The notes: generated by a model not told the origin, from the letters alone. A DNA stretch of 64,000 bases from Sunxiuqinia sp965230765 (GCA_965230765.1 CBDDLR010000001.1:2542001-2606000), one strand, 5' to 3'. Positions 53,072 to 60,560 are shown, counted from the stretch's first letter. Numbers and translations: made by a program.

Positions 53072-53100
53072 AAAAAAACCTCCCCGTTTATTCGGGAAGG
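53072..53100 (-). terminator. Attenuator terminator 1 of the ilv leader
   Basis: On the minus strand CCTTCCCG pairs with CGGGGAGG (one G-U), 6-nt loop, then seven Ts. The 5' arm TTCCCG (53093-53098) can instead pair with CGGGAA (53132-53137) lying between leader 1 and the terminator. Confidence 0.9.
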
Positions 53101-53141
53101 TCTTGTTAATATTTTAATATTACCCATTCAATTCCCGATCA

Positions 53142-53195
53142 TCACCTGATGGTGATAATAATGGAAATAATAATAATGGATATTGTTTTACTCAT
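53142..53195 (-). CDS. Leader peptide 1 of the ilv attenuator (MSKTISIIIISIIITIR)
   Basis: A 17-residue open frame (ATG 53195, TGA) with nine Ile codons. Its codons take part in an anti-antiterminator hairpin: ATTTCC (53163-53168) with GGGAAT (53131-53136), and ATCACC (53151-53156) with GGTGAT (53141-53146). Ribosome stalling in the Ile run would break this hairpin and free CGGGAA to block terminator 1. The promoter must lie in the 71 bp upstream; a TACTTTAG box is close to consensus. Confidence 0.88.
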   Translation of the reverse strand: MSKTISIIIISIIITIR

Positions 53196-53266
53196 TGATT
53201 GTTCTTAAAGTTGCTGCTAAAGTATTAATTTATTTCTAATCAGGAAATATATCTTTCTTTTTTTAT

Positions 53267-54322
53267 TTAATTAATCGCTTCTTTTTTACAACTGTCATTA
53301 CACTTATTGCATTGTACACAGTCGTAGTTGGATATGTATGAATACTTTGTTTTACGGTCGATAGTAATGGCTTGTGTAGGACATACCTTTTGACATAATC
53401 CGCAATGTACACAACTTTCGTTTTTGATCATTCTTGGTTTAAATGAGAAGAATGACATCACTCCAAGGAGTACTCCATATGGACACATGAAGCGACAAAA
53501 TGGACGTGGTACCCAATAGCCCAGTGCAAGAACACCAATTACATAAACCCAGGTCCAAATGCCAAATGCGATGAGCAGTTTAGATTCCATTGGTCGTCCC
53601 ATTAAGAATGCTAGCCCCTGTTCGAACCAAATTTGACCGGTAAAGAATATTGCTTTGTATGGCTCTATTTCACAGGCGAAGAAACGTAGGTTCTGGATTG
53701 AAAAGTATATGGTGAGAATTAACAATACAATTGGGGCAATGGTCAGTATTCTGTTCAGTACCTTGGGTAATTTAAGTGTCTTCTTATTTTTTTGTACGAT
53801 TTGTTGCACTGCGCCCAAAGGACAACCTGCCGAGCAAAAAACCCTACCAGCAATCAATGCAATTAACAATGGAACAAAGAAAATGATAAAACTAGCCAGT
53901 CCTACTTGATCCGGGCTAATAATGCCCATGGTTGTGTTTGAAATAGCCCCAATGGGACAGACACATCCGCCACGAATAAAACCCAGGTATGCAAAAGTTA
54001 ATATGGCCAGCGTGAAAATTGCCTTTCTACTTTTTTTAGCTAAAACCAAGTATAAACCAACCAATAGGATTAGTATTAATACGCCTAAATCCACAAATAC
54101 CATAAACTCGGGTAGGGGATGGTACTCTTTTGGAATATAGTTATCCCTGAACTCCTTTATGTTACCCCTGTTTAGATCATCAATGTCATGGCAGTCATGT
54201 TCTTTGGCTTCTTCCTGGTTCATAGTTACAGGGTTTGCCAGAACTGAATTGTAATTACCCGCAAATAAAAAAGAAATGCATAGGAATGCCAGAATTGTAT
54301 ATACCTTTAATTTAACTTTCAT
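53267..54322 (-). CDS. Membrane polyferredoxin (NapH/NosR-like)
   Basis: A 351-residue inner-membrane protein with a signal or first helix, a short periplasmic part, about five more helices, the CxxxCP motifs typical of NapH/NosR/CcoG (CSAGCPLG, CRFMCPYG) plus a CVCPIG, and a C-terminal pair of 4Fe-4S sites (CVHCGLCQKVCP, CVQCNKCNDSC). It should pass electrons from the quinol pool or cytoplasm towards the periplasmic Tat ferredoxin encoded upstream. It overlaps that gene by 11 bp. No reductase catalytic subunit is adjacent. Confidence 0.88.
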   Translation of the reverse strand: MKVKLKVYTILAFLCISFLFAGNYNSVLANPVTMNQEEAKEHDCHDIDDLNRGNIKEFRDNYIPKEYHPLPEFMVFVDLGVLILILLVGLYLVLAKKSRKAIFTLAILTFAYLGFIRGGCVCPIGAISNTTMGIISPDQVGLASFIIFFVPLLIALIAGRVFCSAGCPLGAVQQIVQKNKKTLKLPKVLNRILTIAPIVLLILTIYFSIQNLRFFACEIEPYKAIFFTGQIWFEQGLAFLMGRPMESKLLIAFGIWTWVYVIGVLALGYWVPRPFCRFMCPYGVLLGVMSFFSFKPRMIKNESCVHCGLCQKVCPTQAITIDRKTKYSYISNYDCVQCNKCNDSCKKEAIN

Positions 54323-54947
54323 AACCTCCCATCATTTCATTTCCGTACTCTAGTTCATAAATACCCTTAAAATTATCTTCAGGGCCAATATATAACCGTT
54401 CAATTGCGTTGTCAGGGCATTTTAAGGCGATATTGCAGGAATTGCAATTCAGGCAAAGGTCAGGTCGAATGATGAGGAACATTGATTGTGTCCCTTTATC
54501 ATTGCATGCTTTGGCACATTTTCCACAGCCCGTGCAAAGGTCATGATCAATATCGTAAATAAAATATCCGTCTTTCCCGCCAGAATAGTTTTTTCGGGTA
54601 ACAGCATCGTATTCACAAATCCGGATGCCTTCACTCATAATTTTATCAGAAGCAATGGATTTGTCAGAAATATGTCCGTAGCAAACCACGCAATAGGAGC
54701 ATTTTTTTTGGTCGTTAACCGCTTTTACCGCTGATGGCTTGCGTACACATAAAAATTCACATTCGCCACAATTGGTGCATTTCTGAGGATCGATCTGCCA
54801 TACCCATCTCGATTTTGGACCAGCAGTTTCTTCATTGGCATGTCCACCAAGTACCCTGTATGCAATTCCTCCCAAGGCTGCAGCACAGGTGGCTTGCCCG
54901 GCTTTCCTAAGAAAACTCCGTCTATTCCAGTTCTTTTTTTCGGTCAT
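54312..54947 (-). CDS. Tat-exported multi-cluster ferredoxin
   Basis: A 211-residue protein with a twin-arginine signal (RRSFLRK, then a hydrophobic Ala/Gly stretch to about residue 40) and Cys motifs for four 4Fe-4S clusters (CTNCGECEFLC, CSYCVVC, CTGCGKCAKAC, CLNCNSC...C). Tat export of the folded Fe-S protein implies a periplasmic electron carrier. ATG 54947 lies 2 bp after the stop of the PhnD-like gene, showing tight cotranscription, and its end overlaps the polyferredoxin gene. Confidence 0.9.
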   Translation of the reverse strand: MTEKKNWNRRSFLRKAGQATCAAALGGIAYRVLGGHANEETAGPKSRWVWQIDPQKCTNCGECEFLCVRKPSAVKAVNDQKKCSYCVVCYGHISDKSIASDKIMSEGIRICEYDAVTRKNYSGGKDGYFIYDIDHDLCTGCGKCAKACNDKGTQSMFLIIRPDLCLNCNSCNIALKCPDNAIERLYIGPEDNFKGIYELEYGNEMMGGYES

Positions 54948-54948
54948 T

Positions 54949-55890
54949 TTAGTTTGATGCAAGTGGTTTTTCGTATGGTGTTGGTATCCAGCTGGCAGGT
55001 TTTACAAATCCCTTGCTTAGCATTCCTTCAGGTGATTTTTCGCCTGAAAGTGCCAATAAGGCATTCTGTAAGCGCATGGCATCAGCTTTCGATACTTTTT
55101 TCATGTCAAGGATTACTGAGCAAAGCGGCATCTTTTCAGTTTGTCCGATTATTCTGAAATCATCTTCAGAAGCAACATCTACCGCACAGCTGGCAAACAT
55201 GACGTAATCTGAAACTAGTGCAACTTCCGCTTTTTCATCCAGAAGTTCGTTAATACATTCAAGGCAGCTTGCTTTCTGGTATGTTCTCCCTGGATTTATA
55301 TTCAGACTATCAAGCATGTGGAATGGTGCATGATATTTTTCATAGGCGTCTTCCTGCCCAGAAACCAATACTTTTCCATTAATATCTTTAAGTGTTTGTA
55401 TAGGGGAATCTTTCCGAACTAAATACACACCGGTAAGCCATTGGTTATTGTCAACATCAAGAATGTCAACAATACGTTTGTAGTTAATCCTGTGCTGTTT
55501 GCTCAGCATAAATGCATTCCATGGTTTGCTTATCACACCATCATGTGTTTTAGCTCTCAACTGATCTTCCATGTGGTAAGGTTCCATGTAGTAAGTAAGC
55601 TGTAAGTCTATATTGAATTGATCTTTTAGTTCTTTTTGCAATACTCCATATTCCCTGGCCGCTATATCATGAATACATACACAGGCTGTTTGTTTACAGT
55701 AAGTATCGTTAACTGCAAGGTTAATTGTCAATGTATTTTCATTTGTTGATGGTTCACCACAACATGGCATAAAAGCTGTTTCATCAAACCCGGTTTCTTG
55801 ATTAGCTTTCCTCTTATTATCCTGTACGCAGGCAACAGAAATGCCCAATACAAGCAGCATGGCAATGGTAATTTTAGTAAATGTCCTCAT
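54949..55890 (-). CDS. Cys-rich PhnD-like periplasmic binding lipoprotein
   Basis: A 313-residue lipoprotein (Cys21 in GISVAC) with the two-lobed fold of PhnD/SsuA-type solute-binding proteins (KDINGKVLVSGQEDAYEKYHAPFHML). It is unusually Cys-rich for that fold: a CCG motif near residue 43, CKQTACVC just after, and CLEC in the middle. No ABC transporter genes are adjacent; instead it heads a unit with two Fe-S proteins. It may bind a thiophilic metal, a cofactor or a sulfur compound and present it to the electron carriers. Start at ATG 55890. Confidence 0.75.
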   Translation of the reverse strand: MRTFTKITIAMLLVLGISVACVQDNKRKANQETGFDETAFMPCCGEPSTNENTLTINLAVNDTYCKQTACVCIHDIAAREYGVLQKELKDQFNIDLQLTYYMEPYHMEDQLRAKTHDGVISKPWNAFMLSKQHRINYKRIVDILDVDNNQWLTGVYLVRKDSPIQTLKDINGKVLVSGQEDAYEKYHAPFHMLDSLNINPGRTYQKASCLECINELLDEKAEVALVSDYVMFASCAVDVASEDDFRIIGQTEKMPLCSVILDMKKVSKADAMRLQNALLALSGEKSPEGMLSKGFVKPASWIPTPYEKPLASN

Positions 55891-55992
55891 ATCTTCATTT
55901 TTTAATCTTTTACATTGTAATGACAAGCCAAAGATGGAATTGGGTGAACCCTTAGGTCTTTAGCTTTTTATTTATATTAGCTTTAAATAATA

Positions 55993-56018
55993 AGAGCCTG
56001 TCTGTAAAGACGGGCTCT
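55993..56018 (-). terminator. Terminator after the Cys-Cys propeller gene
   Basis: AGAGCCTGTC and GACGGGCTCT form a 10-bp stem (one G-U in RNA) with a 6-nt loop, 20 bp after the stop codon; the minus strand then reads TATTATTT. It separates the propeller gene from the PhnD-like unit at least partly. Confidence 0.8.
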
Positions 56019-56038
56019 CTATGTTTTTTAAAAATCGG

Positions 56039-57634
56039 CTAATTTGCTGCGATACATTTGACCAACCCTTTTTTTGCTGAAGCAAGATAAAGGTTATCTT
56101 GTGCGTCAACAATCATAGGAATGTAGCTACAGCCTTTTACAAGTTCTTCTACTCCTTCAATTTGTTTTGCACCTTCTTTGCTATATACTTTAATACGTGT
56201 TGGGTCTTTCTCAACGGTTACAATAGCACCATTCGATAAGTATGCAACACTTACAGGATTGCAGCATCCCTGGAATTCGTTTAATTCTTTTCCTCTTGAT
56301 CCAAATTGAACAAGCTTCTTTCCTGTGAAGTCAAATCCCTGTACCCTAAATGCCCCAAGGTTGGCAACCAGAATTTCTTTTTTATCGTTTACACTAAAAT
56401 CAAGGATTCCACAGCAAGGGCGCATTTCCTTAATTTTAGAAGCAGGTTCACCGTTTGATTTATCAAACATGGCAATAACTGCATTTCTACAATCGGAAAC
56501 AATCAGCTGGTTATCGACAACCCTTGCGCCAGTAGCTGTAATCAGTCCTTCTAAATTAAATTTAGTCACTGGTTCTCCTTTTCTGGTGAAAACATTGCAG
56601 CATACACCTGCAGGCATATTCATTTTGCGTTCTTTACCACGTACTTTTTTGATAACCTCTTCGTATTCGGTACACATTAAGTAAATATTATCATCGGCAT
56701 CAACAGCAATTGAAGAAGGGCTTGCTTCAAGTTTCGGTTTAAAGTTGCTAACCTCTTTACCATCAGTGGTAAGTGTTTGAACTGTTCCATCTTTCTTGAG
56801 GGCACACAAGTTATTATTTTTGAAAACACTTAAATAAATGACCTCGGTCAATTCTTTGCCATTAAATTTTTCATCCACTTTATAGCTTACGTTGCTCGCA
56901 TTCGCCATGATTTTATCCAGGCCAACCTCAAATTCTTTCATTTCTTCAGTGTGTTTCCTCAACTGAATAACCATTGGGTTGTTTTGCATTTCTGCTGGAA
57001 GCTCACTTAATAGCTTTTCTGTCTGCAAAGCACTTTTGCCACGGATGTCTGAAGTAGCTAAGACCGCAGCATGGTAGGTGCCAGGATTTTCTTTTATGTA
57101 CACCTTATTGTATTCGTTTACTTCTGTTCTGTGATTATCGAAAATTTCCCTTAATTCTTTACGTCGTTCATCGGTGGTTTCCTTTTTGTTGTACTCTTCA
57201 TTGTACTTTACGTATTTTTTTGAGATTGCTGCTACTCCTTTGTTGTATTCATGAAATTCTTCTTGTGCCTTACCGGCTTTAATAAGCAAGTTTTGAAGTG
57301 AATCCATTTTCCCGGTGATGGTTATCTCTCCACTTTCGCCATAAAATTGTTGGAAGAACCGATTGGGTTCATCTGCTTGTAAATAAACCCTGCAGATTTC
57401 GCTCATGTCGCCCTTAAACACAAATTTACCTTCGGAAATCTTTGCGGTATCACGTACTCCTTCTCCTTCATTGGAGTAGTACATGTAAATATTTCCGTCT
57501 TGCAGTCCTTCAACTGTGCCGGTTAATACAAAAGCGGTTTCTTTTTCTGTTTTCTTTTCTTTTTGGGAATTACAAGCACTAAAAATGGTCAATGCGAGTG
57601 TAATTACAACGATCAGGTTAATTGTTGTTTTCAT
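56039..57634 (-). CDS. Lipoprotein with DUF4369-like domain and beta-propeller bearing Cys-Cys pairs
   Basis: A 531-residue lipoprotein (Cys21 in IFSAC). Residues about 35-130 form a DUF4369-like beta domain (LTGTVEGLQDGNIYMYY), about 130-240 are a helical linker, and about 250-530 are an NHL or six-bladed propeller. Three propeller loops each carry adjacent cysteines: 345-346 (GVCCNV), 407-408 (PCCGIL) and 457-458 (GCCNPV), with a further GC at 502. Such paired Cys could chelate copper or another soft metal or form redox disulfides. The upstream region has the GGTTAA repeats. Confidence 0.75.
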   Translation of the reverse strand: MKTTINLIVVITLALTIFSACNSQKEKKTEKETAFVLTGTVEGLQDGNIYMYYSNEGEGVRDTAKISEGKFVFKGDMSEICRVYLQADEPNRFFQQFYGESGEITITGKMDSLQNLLIKAGKAQEEFHEYNKGVAAISKKYVKYNEEYNKKETTDERRKELREIFDNHRTEVNEYNKVYIKENPGTYHAAVLATSDIRGKSALQTEKLLSELPAEMQNNPMVIQLRKHTEEMKEFEVGLDKIMANASNVSYKVDEKFNGKELTEVIYLSVFKNNNLCALKKDGTVQTLTTDGKEVSNFKPKLEASPSSIAVDADDNIYLMCTEYEEVIKKVRGKERKMNMPAGVCCNVFTRKGEPVTKFNLEGLITATGARVVDNQLIVSDCRNAVIAMFDKSNGEPASKIKEMRPCCGILDFSVNDKKEILVANLGAFRVQGFDFTGKKLVQFGSRGKELNEFQGCCNPVSVAYLSNGAIVTVEKDPTRIKVYSKEGAKQIEGVEELVKGCSYIPMIVDAQDNLYLASAKKGLVKCIAAN

Positions 57635-58027
57635 TTTTTGGTTTTTGTTTAATTTATTAGACGCATGAATATAGCTATTATTAGGCCTAAAATTAATGAT
57701 GTCTAAAGTTTTTTAAAGTTAATTTAGGTTAATACGTAAAACCATTTCCAATTTAAAGGTGTCCTTCTGTTGAAATTTAACTTTTATTGAACAATATTAT
57801 AACCTATATTAAAGGTGGAAGGTGAATGATGAATTGAATGCTTAACAGATTTTATTAAAGGGGTAATATGGTTAAATGGGTAATGTTGATTTAATACAAA
57901 GTAGTACCATTTAAAGACTTTTTAACAATTAATAACATATAGTCTTTCACCCTTTTTGAATATTTGAATGTCTTTGAAGAGTAAATACAAAGTCAAATAA
58001 TTTAGTTTATTACTTAACAAAATTTAG
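57635..58027. other. Divergent intergenic region
   Basis: A 393-bp AT-rich gap between divergent genes. It holds the GGTTAA-type repeats (57707-57732), an inverted repeat AAAGACT/AGTCTTT (57913-57919 and 57941-57947), and two near-consensus -7 boxes (AATATTTG and TGTCTTTG) before the plus-strand gene. No coding frame or RNA gene is apparent. Confidence 0.6.
57707..57732 (-). promoter_or_regulatory. Putative response-regulator binding site before the propeller gene
   Basis: AGTTTT (57707, degenerate), AGTTAA (57717) and GGTTAA (57727) are 10 bp apart. Read on the minus strand the core is TTAACCTAAATTAAC, the same as inside the TTAACC array at 28338-28352 before the barrel gene. It lies 73-98 bp upstream of the ATG. 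Confidence 0.55.
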
Positions 58028-58396
58028 ATGAGAAAAGAGAATGGAAACTATTTGAGCAATTTATTGGTTATTGGCAATAATTTTGTTCAGAAACGCCGCT
58101 TTTTTATGGCAAATGTCAGAGCAATTGTTGTGCTGGCTGTCTTCTTGGTTTTTGCCTTTCCTGGGAAAAATCAACTGTTCGCAAATCAAGGTATTGAACC
58201 GGGTAAGAAAAAGGCTACTTTGGTCTTATCAGACGGGAGTATCATTGAGCTGGACGCAGCGAAAGATACTACTTTTAACGCCCACAGGTCAGGGGTGAGT
58301 ATCACCATTGATTCTACGGGAATACGTTATATTTCCCAAAAGGATATAAAGGATGTCAACATTAAAGATCAGAAATCATCCATAGAGATGAATTAA
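58028..58396 (+). CDS. Small membrane-anchored protein with a FecR-like segment
   Basis: A 122-residue protein with a basic N-terminus, one membrane helix or signal anchor (about 30-47) and a periplasmic segment KKATLVLSDGSIIELDAAKD (about 58-77). The segment matches the opening of the FecR periplasmic region (compare KASLVLSNGEVVNLKEKKD in the FecR protein at 46-47 kb). The rest of FecR and any sigma gene are missing. It may be a remnant or an independent small regulator. A strong terminator follows at once. Confidence 0.65.
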   Translation: MRKENGNYLSNLLVIGNNFVQKRRFFMANVRAIVVLAVFLVFAFPGKNQLFANQGIEPGKKKATLVLSDGSIIELDAAKDTTFNAHRSGVSITIDSTGIRYISQKDIKDVNIKDQKSSIEMN

Positions 58397-58400
58397 AAAG

Positions 58401-58434
58401 AAAAAGGCAACCAGTACACTGGTTGCCTTTTTTC
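58401..58434 (+). terminator. Strong intrinsic terminator
   Basis: AAAGGCAACCAGT and ACTGGTTGCCTTT form a 13-bp perfect stem with a 2-nt gap (effectively a 4-nt loop) followed by Ts, 5 bp after the stop of the FecR-like small gene. Confidence 0.9.
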
Positions 58435-58525
58435 TTAAACATCTGGTGATATCCACCAGGCGCTCATTGTTACACGGCCACCCGGTTACGATCCAACTAT
58501 TTCCGCAATTATCTGTTAAAGAGGT

Positions 58526-59470
58526 ATGAAGACAGTTCAGAAAATAGGACTAATGGCTTGCTGTGTGCTTTTTTTTCAGTTTGGATTGGCACAACTAAGT
58601 ACTCCTGATCCGGTTCGGTTTTTGGCTTTGGGTGATTCATATACGATTGGGCAAAGTGTTCCCCAGGAAGAATCCTGGCCCTACCAATTTCGTGATTTGT
58701 TGATTGAAAAAGGGTATCGGGTTCAATCGTTAAAAGTGATTGCTAAAACCGGATGGCGAACCACTGATCTTCAAATTGCTGTTGATAATGAGAATATTGC
58801 CAATGGTAGTTATAACCTGGTCTCATTGCTTATTGGTGTTAACAACCAGTTTCAAGGTGTTTCGATTGATAAATACAAACCTGAGTTTGAGGCCTTATTG
58901 GATAGGGCAATTGAAATTGTCCGTGGTGATAAGAGCAAAGTATTTGTGATTTCTATCCCAGATTATTCATATACGCCATATGGGGAATTATTTCAATCGT
59001 CAATATCAACAGAAATAAACAATTACAACCGCATCAACAAAAATATTTGTACCAATTATCAGGTAAAGTATTTCGATATTACTTCAATAAGCCGAAGAGG
59101 TTTGGATGAACCTGAATTGGTGGCAAACGATGGCCTTCATCCAAGCGGGGAGATGTACAAATTGTGGGTAAACCTTATCGGTGCAGAAATTTCGGGCCTT
59201 AATTTACCAACGAGTAGCCAGCCCGAAAGTGAATTAAAAAAACAGTGGGTTTATCCAACGGTTTTTTCCAAATCGATAAACTATGAATTAGATGATCGTG
59301 CTGAGTCCTTAAAACTTTTGAACTCACAAGGTTCAGTAGTTGCAACCCTTGATATTGATAGCAGTTCGGGAGCAGTTGATCTTGGACATTTACCAGCAGG
59401 TAGTTATTATTATTCTTTTTCGATAGCCGGTAGACCTTTACTTCGAGGGAAGCTATTCAAAATAAATTAG
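58526..59470 (+). CDS. Secreted SGNH/GDSL hydrolase with T9SS sorting domain
   Basis: A 314-residue esterase or lipase-like enzyme: signal peptide (1-23, ending GLAQ), catalytic Ser38 in LALGDSYT, block III LIGVNNQ, and Asp202/His205 in NDGLHPSGE. Residues about 230-314 form a type A T9SS C-terminal domain (VYPTVFSKSI, GSVVATLDI, LGHLPAGSYY, LLRGKLFKIN). That predicts export across the outer membrane by T9SS with cleavage of this domain. Substrate unknown (acyl or acetyl esters by family). Confidence 0.85.
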   Translation: MKTVQKIGLMACCVLFFQFGLAQLSTPDPVRFLALGDSYTIGQSVPQEESWPYQFRDLLIEKGYRVQSLKVIAKTGWRTTDLQIAVDNENIANGSYNLVSLLIGVNNQFQGVSIDKYKPEFEALLDRAIEIVRGDKSKVFVISIPDYSYTPYGELFQSSISTEINNYNRINKNICTNYQVKYFDITSISRRGLDEPELVANDGLHPSGEMYKLWVNLIGAEISGLNLPTSSQPESELKKQWVYPTVFSKSINYELDDRAESLKLLNSQGSVVATLDIDSSSGAVDLGHLPAGSYYYSFSIAGRPLLRGKLFKIN

Positions 59471-59668
59471 TCAGGAAACTTGTCGCATTTTTCGATATCG
59501 AATAATGGTGGTGACAATATCATAGATCGCAAATGCCAACAGAAAATATCCCAGATAGTTTTTCCAGGTTCCAATGTCTTCTGGTTTTATAAAAAGTGTG
59601 TTAAATACCCCAACAATTATAAAAGTCAGTATTCTGATGATGCTCCAGATAAGCATTGTGTTTTTCAT
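59471..59668 (-). CDS. Small two-helix membrane protein
   Basis: A 65-residue protein with two membrane segments (about 5-25 and 36-55) and a basic C-terminal end (RYRKMRQVS). It resembles many small uncharacterised Bacteroidota membrane proteins. Its stop codon abuts the stop of the convergent hydrolase gene. No functional clue. Confidence 0.6.
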   Translation of the reverse strand: MKNTMLIWSIIRILTFIIVGVFNTLFIKPEDIGTWKNYLGYFLLAFAIYDIVTTIIRYRKMRQVS

Positions 59669-59852
59669 GGTACTGTTTTATTTCATTTGTACACAAAGGA
59701 AAGAGGAATTACAACTCGCATCATGATAAAGCGATTCGTTAGGCACATGGTTTGCTCTTTCATGTATGAGACTGTTTTTACAGTGTTTTACTACAATTAG
59801 GTAGGAATTGATGTGAATTCCTACAAAAATGTACATTTAAATGGTATAAGGA

Positions 59853-60098
59853 ATGGCAATATCTGATGCAAAAAAATTTATTCGAATTTCGCAAAGAGAT
59901 AGAGAGTTTCGGGGAATGATCAATTTAATTAAAACAGAAGAGCTTTTTTCAGCACTTTCAGAGTTAGGGTATCGGTTTACGATTGAAGAGTTTGAAGAAG
60001 CAGTGAATATGATGCATGTTCAATGTCAGTTTGAATCGGAAGCTGATGCCTTGATGCAAACATCGATGTGGTTTAGGATGCTTAATTTAAAAGGATGA
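59853..60098 (+). CDS. Nif11-like small protein
   Basis: An 81-residue protein whose first 50 residues follow the Nif11 pattern: SDAKKFIRISQRDREFRGMI, a short turn, then SALSELGYRFTIEEFEEAV. Nif11 domains occur in small proteins of unknown role and as leader regions of ribosomally made peptides. Here the C-terminal 30 residues have a single Cys and no Gly-Gly cleavage site, and no modification enzyme is adjacent, so a peptide precursor is unlikely. The 3' end overlaps the convergent phosphatase gene by 12 bp. Confidence 0.65.
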   Translation: MAISDAKKFIRISQRDREFRGMINLIKTEELFSALSELGYRFTIEEFEEAVNMMHVQCQFESEADALMQTSMWFRMLNLKG

Positions 60099-60560
60099 TT
60101 CATTGATATACGGTTGAATAATTTCCCAGTTGATCCCATCATCAATGAATATTGATTCTACGCCCATGCTGCTTACTGATTGAATGTTCCGGTATTCATC
60201 ATCAAAAAAGACAACTTGCCTTTCTGGCACAGAGGTTTGCTTAATGATTTTAGATAGGTGACGTTGTTTGTCTCCGGGATATATTTCCATAGCATCAAAA
60301 TAGTGGTCTATTTTCAATAAACTCAAAAGCTCCAGTGCAATTTCTGGGGCGTTGGTCCTGGATGCCGCAGCAATAATCTTGTTAGAATTTTTTAATGATT
60401 GAAGGATTTCGATAACATCATTGTACAAACGTATCCAACTTCCGGAATGGTCAAGCAATTTGTCATTGCTCCATTTGTATGGTGGGAGAGTACAGTCGCA
60501 CCAAGTGTCCCCTGCATTCCAAAGGGTAAAATCCAGATCAAAAACAAAAAGCTTTTTCAT
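60087..60560 (-). CDS. HAD-superfamily phosphatase, MDP-1-like
   Basis: A 157-residue cytoplasmic phosphatase of the magnesium-dependent phosphatase-1 type. Nucleophile Asp8 and general acid Asp10 lie in VFDLDFTLW, motif II in IIAAASRT, and motif III/IV in VVFFDDEYRN. Eukaryotic MDP-1 removes fructosamine-6-phosphates, so a metabolite-repair role is conceivable. Its start codon overlaps the stop of the alpha/beta hydrolase gene by 4 bp, so they are translated as a coupled pair. Confidence 0.88.
   Translation of the reverse strand: MKKLFVFDLDFTLWNAGDTWCDCTLPPYKWSNDKLLDHSGSWIRLYNDVIEILQSLKNSNKIIAAASRTNAPEIALELLSLLKIDHYFDAMEIYPGDKQRHLSKIIKQTSVPERQVVFFDDEYRNIQSVSSMGVESIFIDDGINWEIIQPYINESSF

Noticed and set aside
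52901..53149. Plus-strand frame across the ilv leader
   Set aside because: It is antisense to both leader peptides and the attenuator hairpins, and has no coding character.
58443..58459. Hairpin CTGGTG-ATATC-CACCAG upstream of the SGNH hydrolase as an operator
   Set aside because: Stem of only 6 bp, no second copy, no relation to a promoter element; could be chance.
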